Shown in pieces: positions 5,611-8,464 of a stretch of DNA of 8,464 bases. The stretch covers positions 1-8,464 of the forward strand of contig CANKZO010000093.1 in NCBI GenBank assembly GCA_947488485.1. The letters are read 5' to 3'. The notes under the pieces are model-generated. The model did not search any database, was not told where the DNA came from, and was given only the letters and a program-made list of their open reading frames with translations. The stretch comes from Opitutia bacterium (lineage in GTDB: Bacteria; Verrucomicrobiota; Verrucomicrobiae; Opitutales; UBA953). The number at the start of each line of letters is the position of its first letter. The stretch's first letter is position 1. A program made the position numbers and the translations under genes.

Positions 5611-6299
5611 TATTGGATGGCGAAGACCTGCGCGAAATCAGAGGCGCCCAGGCCGTCGAACGATTCGAAATCGTCGCCGAGGTCGGTGGTGTAGATGATG
5701 ATGCGGGCAGGCATGCCGGAGGCGGTGGCCATGTTGCTGAGGTCGCCGGGCAAGGACGCGGCGCCGCCAGGCGGGTTGATATTACGGATGCTGGTGTTGT
5801 TGTCCGTGTCGAAGATGACGCGGATGCGCCGGTTGTTGAAACGGTCGACGAGACGGCTGGCGTCGCTGAAGTTGGTCGGATCCTCGAAATCGTCCTTACC
5901 GAAAGCCACGAACTCCTCGGCGTTGCGGTTCAGCAGGCGACGGTCGGCCACGGAGAGGGCCGTGCCGGTGGGCTGGCGGCCGGAAAGGGCGCGGACGAAC
6001 TTGCCGTTCACCGCCGCGTCGCCCAGGTCATGCAGGGTGTCCGTGGTGGTGGAATAGGTGGCGCCGATGTTCGGATAGAAACCGTAGGTCTGCTTATAGC
6101 GGGACAGGGCGCTGGCCCACTGGGAGAAGGCGGTCTGGGCGGAAGACTGACGGGCGCGCTTGCGGATCCCCCCGATGGCCGGGAAAAGGGCGGCCGCCAG
6201 GACGCCGATGATGGCGATGGCGGTCAGCAATTCGATCAGGGTGAAACCGGGACGACGACGGGAGCTCATGGAAAGCGGGGTGGACTTGGGGGACACCAT
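5610..6299 (-). CDS. G-type (major) pseudopilin-like protein
   Basis: This 229-residue protein is the first gene of the pseudopilin operon. The leader ends RRRPG (residue 18), then FTLIELLTAIAIIGVLAAALFPAIG, the class III signal and transmembrane helix. After the helix come IRKRARQSSAQTAFSQWASALSRYKQTYGFYPN, where the Tyr-x-x-x-x-Gly-x-Tyr-Pro ending is characteristic of GspG-like major pseudopilins. It is longer than GspG (about 145). The acidic C-terminal region has stretches such as DTDNN and DDFESFDG that could bind metal, though no known site is recognised. I chose ATG 6299 because a G7 tract lies a few nt upstream as a possible ribosome site. Alternatives are ATG 6269, leaving an 8-residue leader, and TTG 6332. 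The stop overlaps the next ATG by one base. In type II secretion the G subunit polymerises into the pseudopilus; that role here is inference. Confidence 0.85.
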   Translation of the reverse strand: MVSPKSTPLSMSSRRRPGFTLIELLTAIAIIGVLAAALFPAIGGIRKRARQSSAQTAFSQWASALSRYKQTYGFYPNIGATYSTTTDTLHDLGDAAVNGKFVRALSGRQPTGTALSVADRRLLNRNAEEFVAFGKDDFEDPTNFSDASRLVDRFNNRRIRVIFDTDNNTSIRNINPPGGAASLPGDLSNMATASGMPARIIIYTTDLGDDFESFDGLGASDFAQVFAIQ

Positions 6300-6341
6300 T
6301 CTACGTCCCCCCCTGCCGACTTGAACAGCCAAAACCCTTGT

Positions 6342-7784
6342 TCAACGCAGGGTGATGAAGCAGCCGACGGCGACCGCGGTCGGGACCAAGGCCCACAGGG
6401 CCAGCCGCCAGGGAGACACCCCGGAGCCGAAATGAGGGGCCAGGATCGACTGTCCGGCGGGATTCGGGGCGTTGGCGATGACGGTCAACCCCCCTCCGGC
6501 CAGGGCTCCCGCCACCACGGCATGCCGGAGAGCCTCCGCCATCGGGCCCGGGGCCGCCAAGGCCGGGACCTGGGCGGCGAGGTAAGTGATGGCGGCGTTG
6601 TCGTTGAAAGAGGTGAGGAAGGTCGAGACGGCCAGCAGCGCCCCTTCGTTCAGTCGCATGATGACCGGCGAGATCCACCAGCCTTGGAGCCCGCCCAGGA
6701 CGACCAGCCCGGCCAGGAAGAATCCGACGAGCAAGGGGCCGCGCAGGCGCACGGGATCCTGCCACTGGGGCGTGGCGACGGTGAAGGCCAGGAAGACAAG
6801 CAAGCCGCCCGTCATGAGCACCGGGCGATGACCCGCGAGCATGGCGACCGTCCAGACCATCAGGAGCAGATGGACCACCGTCACCCAGACCGGGATGGAT
6901 TCCCGGCGCGGCGCGGCCGCGGCGTTCGCCTGCAGGCGCGCGAGCTCCCCGCGGAAGACGAGGAGATAGGTGAGGTTAGATACGACGATGGCCGTGATGG
7001 CGGCCCAGCCGTAGTGCGCGAAGACGTCCGCCGTCGACCAGCCCCACTTGCCGGCGACCATCACGATGGGCGGAGCCGCGAAATTCGTCAGCGCGCCGCC
7101 GACGGAGATGTTCACGAAGAGCAGCGCGAGGGTGGCGTACTTGAGCCGCTCGCTCGGCTGCAGGGCGTAGAACTGGGCCGACAGCAACAACGCGCCGATC
7201 GTCATGGCCGCGGGCTCCGTGATCAGCGAGCCGAGCAACGGCGCCAAGGTGAGGATCACGAACCAACGCGCCGCGACGCCGTCGCCGAGCAGCCAGGCCA
7301 CGCCGCCGAGCAGACGCGCGGCCAAGGCCATGACGGGCCGCGCGGCGGCGAGCGTCATGATGATGAAGACGAACAAAGGCTCGACGAACTTGGACGGGCC
7401 GGCCGACGGCGCGCCCGCGAGGACGGCGGCGTAATCGCCGGTCTCGACGTATCGGCAGGCGAAATCCCAGCCCTTGCCGGGCCAGGCGACCAGCAGGCCG
7501 AAGAGCACGAAAGTCCAGAGGCCGAAGACGGCTTCGACCTCGCCGAGGAGGTGCATGAGCGCGGCCCGCAGGGAAGAAGACTCCCCCCGTTCGTTGACCG
7601 CCACCCTGCCCTCGCGGACGGCCGCCTGATGGGCTTCTTCCAGCTTGTGCGCGGCGCGGGCGAAGAGCGGCGCGGCGAACGCATGCAGGATGGCCAGCGC
7701 GAATACGCCGCTGGCGGCCAGCAGGAAACCATCCTGCCGGATGGCCTCCGCGAGCTGCGTCCAGAGATCGGGCGTCGTGGGCAT
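6342..7784 (-). CDS. Putative Na+/H+ antiporter-like membrane protein, ion transporter superfamily
   Basis: A 480-residue polytopic inner-membrane protein with about ten or more hydrophobic segments. Two related halves show the signature of the ion transporter (NhaD/ArsB-like) fold. The first half has LLGSLITEPAAMTIGALLL (about 184-201) and NISVGGALTNFAAPP (225-239). The second has TSFNDNAAITYLAAQVP (391-407) and GGGLTVIANAPNPAG (430-444). The paired TEPAA/FNDNAA helices and the paired Gly-Asn-rich re-entrant loops are the family hallmark. It resembles the putative Na+/H+ antiporter family PF07399. The N-terminus carries one helix and then a charged stretch (about 45-70). Cation exchange is inferred; the ions are unknown. 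I use ATG 7784. The frame stays open upstream to TTG 7796 and CTG 7808, and a strong GGAGGAG at 7821-7827 fits these better than the ATG. It lies 48 nt after the efflux gene stop and 42 nt before the pseudopilin operon, all on one strand. Confidence 0.85.
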   Translation of the reverse strand: MPTTPDLWTQLAEAIRQDGFLLAASGVFALAILHAFAAPLFARAAHKLEEAHQAAVREGRVAVNERGESSSLRAALMHLLGEVEAVFGLWTFVLFGLLVAWPGKGWDFACRYVETGDYAAVLAGAPSAGPSKFVEPLFVFIIMTLAAARPVMALAARLLGGVAWLLGDGVAARWFVILTLAPLLGSLITEPAAMTIGALLLSAQFYALQPSERLKYATLALLFVNISVGGALTNFAAPPIVMVAGKWGWSTADVFAHYGWAAITAIVVSNLTYLLVFRGELARLQANAAAAPRRESIPVWVTVVHLLLMVWTVAMLAGHRPVLMTGGLLVFLAFTVATPQWQDPVRLRGPLLVGFFLAGLVVLGGLQGWWISPVIMRLNEGALLAVSTFLTSFNDNAAITYLAAQVPALAAPGPMAEALRHAVVAGALAGGGLTVIANAPNPAGQSILAPHFGSGVSPWRLALWALVPTAVAVGCFITLR

Positions 7785-7832
7785 GCCCCGACCCAAAGCA
7801 GTGCCCAGCCCGTTGGCAATCTCCTCCGCCGA

Positions 7833-8464
7833 CTAACGCTTCGCCGGCTCGTCCGGCCGGGCCCCGCCCAAGGCGCGGATGAGGTCCACCTGGGCCGCGA
7901 TCCGCTCGAGGCGGACTTCCGCCACCGCGGCCAGCGATTCGGCCTGGTCCCGTCGGGCGACCAAGAGCTCGGAAGGACCGGCCTGGCCGGCGCCCTGCCG
8001 GGCTTCGGCCACCCGGAAAGCGTCGCGGGCGGCGCGGGCGCGGCGTTCGGCGGCACTGGCCGCCGTGGCCGTCTCACGGACGTCGACCAAGGCGTCGCGC
8101 ACCTCCCGGAAAGCATTCAGGACGGCTTGCTCGTAAGCCGCCGCCGCCAGGTTCCGGACGGCCACCGCGGCGTCGACGCGCGCGGCCCCGCGGCCGCCGT
8201 CGAACAACGGCAACTGCATCCCGAGCCCGAGGGCCGAGGTGCTGTTGCGCGGACCGAAGAGCGATTCGAGTTCCGGACTCTCGGTGCCGAGCGCCGCGGT
8301 CAGGGAGAAGGTCGGGAAACGGGAGGCCTTCACGAAACCGATGCGGGCGTTGGCGGCGACGAGCGCCTGCTCCGCGGCGAGCACGTCCGGCCGCTGACGC
8401 AGGAGGTCCGCCGGCAGGCCGGCCGCGACGGGCGCCGGCACGCGCAAGGCGTCGCCGGTGCGCG
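7833..8464 (-). CDS. TolC/NodT-type outer membrane efflux protein (partial, N-terminus beyond right edge)
   Basis: The frame is open from the window edge to a TAG at 7833, giving 209 residues of the C-terminal half. The opening part, AGLPADLLRQRPDVLAAEQALVAANARIG then ASRFPTFSLTAALG, is the start of the second repeat in NodT/OprM-type outer membrane factors. There, GLP-x-DLL-x-RRPD-x-x-AAE leads into the long helical hairpin and FPS/T-x-x-L enters the beta-barrel. Coiled-coil helices follow (NAFREVRDALVDVRETA to the end), with the family's late G-x-x-x-x-x-LL-x-AR-x-x turn (QAGPSELLVARRDQ) and the terminal LIRALGG. Such proteins form the trimeric exit duct of RND or ABC efflux systems and often carry an N-terminal lipid anchor, not visible here. 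A pump and adaptor gene would be expected to the right of the window. No methionine start exists inside the window. Confidence 0.9.
   Translation of the reverse strand, partial: RTGDALRVPAPVAAGLPADLLRQRPDVLAAEQALVAANARIGFVKASRFPTFSLTAALGTESPELESLFGPRNSTSALGLGMQLPLFDGGRGAARVDAAVAVRNLAAAAYEQAVLNAFREVRDALVDVRETATAASAAERRARAARDAFRVAEARQGAGQAGPSELLVARRDQAESLAAVAEVRLERIAAQVDLIRALGGARPDEPAKR

Noticed and set aside
2967..5694. Chain of long plus-strand open frames antisense to the pseudopilin operon
   Set aside because: They follow from GC-rich third codon positions of the real genes. Products are low-complexity Gly/Arg/Asp-rich, and the breaks do not match gene boundaries.
6321..6345. Hairpin TTGAACA / TGTTCAA at the end of the antiporter gene, considered as a terminator
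   Set aside because: The 7-bp AT-rich stem with an 11-nt loop is not followed by a T tract on the minus strand.
1..8464. tRNA, rRNA, CRISPR array, insertion sequence or prophage genes
   Set aside because: No cloverleaf, no regularly spaced direct repeats, and no transposase, integrase or phage-like products were seen in the frames read.

Overview
The window is GC-rich, tightly packed bacterial DNA, probably from the phylum Verrucomicrobiota and perhaps close to the Opitutales. The assignment rests on three things: a secreted DUF1080 (3-keto-disaccharide hydrolase type) protein, a pseudopilin cluster resembling the Verru_Chthon cassette families, and a GGTAGGG-type intergenic hairpin repeat. 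It is inferred from gene content only.

Layout. Positions 1-1356 carry two minus-strand genes: a secreted DUF1080 protein (559-1356), then a di-iron fatty-acid hydroxylase/sterol desaturase family membrane protein cut by the left edge (1-549). Positions 1357-1631 form a divergent intergenic region packed with structure. Two (GGGGTA)n tracts lie in inverted orientation, and between them sits a pair of head-to-head 27-bp hairpin units. Positions 1632-2600 hold accA on the plus strand (acetyl-CoA carboxylase carboxyltransferase, alpha subunit). A perfect 20-bp palindromic terminator follows (2626-2645), placed to serve accA and the convergent minus-strand operon.

Positions 2673-6299 hold four minus-strand genes whose starts and stops overlap. 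All encode prepilin-like proteins with a G|F-T/S-L-x-E cleavage motif. In transcription order they look like G-, H-, I- and J-type type II secretion pseudopilins, but the last three have unusually large C-terminal parts. No secretion ATPase, inner-membrane platform, secretin or K-type pseudopilin lies in the window. Upstream on the same strand are an ion-transporter (Na+/H+ antiporter-like) membrane protein (6342-7784) and the C-terminal half of a TolC/NodT-type outer-membrane efflux protein (7833 to the right edge).

How the parts relate. The four pseudopilins are almost certainly co-translated and probably build one periplasmic pseudopilus-like assembly. The efflux protein, antiporter and pseudopilin genes all run leftwards with gaps of 42-48 nt, so read-through transcription is possible. 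The DUF1080/desaturase pair is a separate short operon. The most unusual item is the intergenic hairpin pair: the two units share feet and loop but differ in the stem at three positions, each compensated on the other arm.
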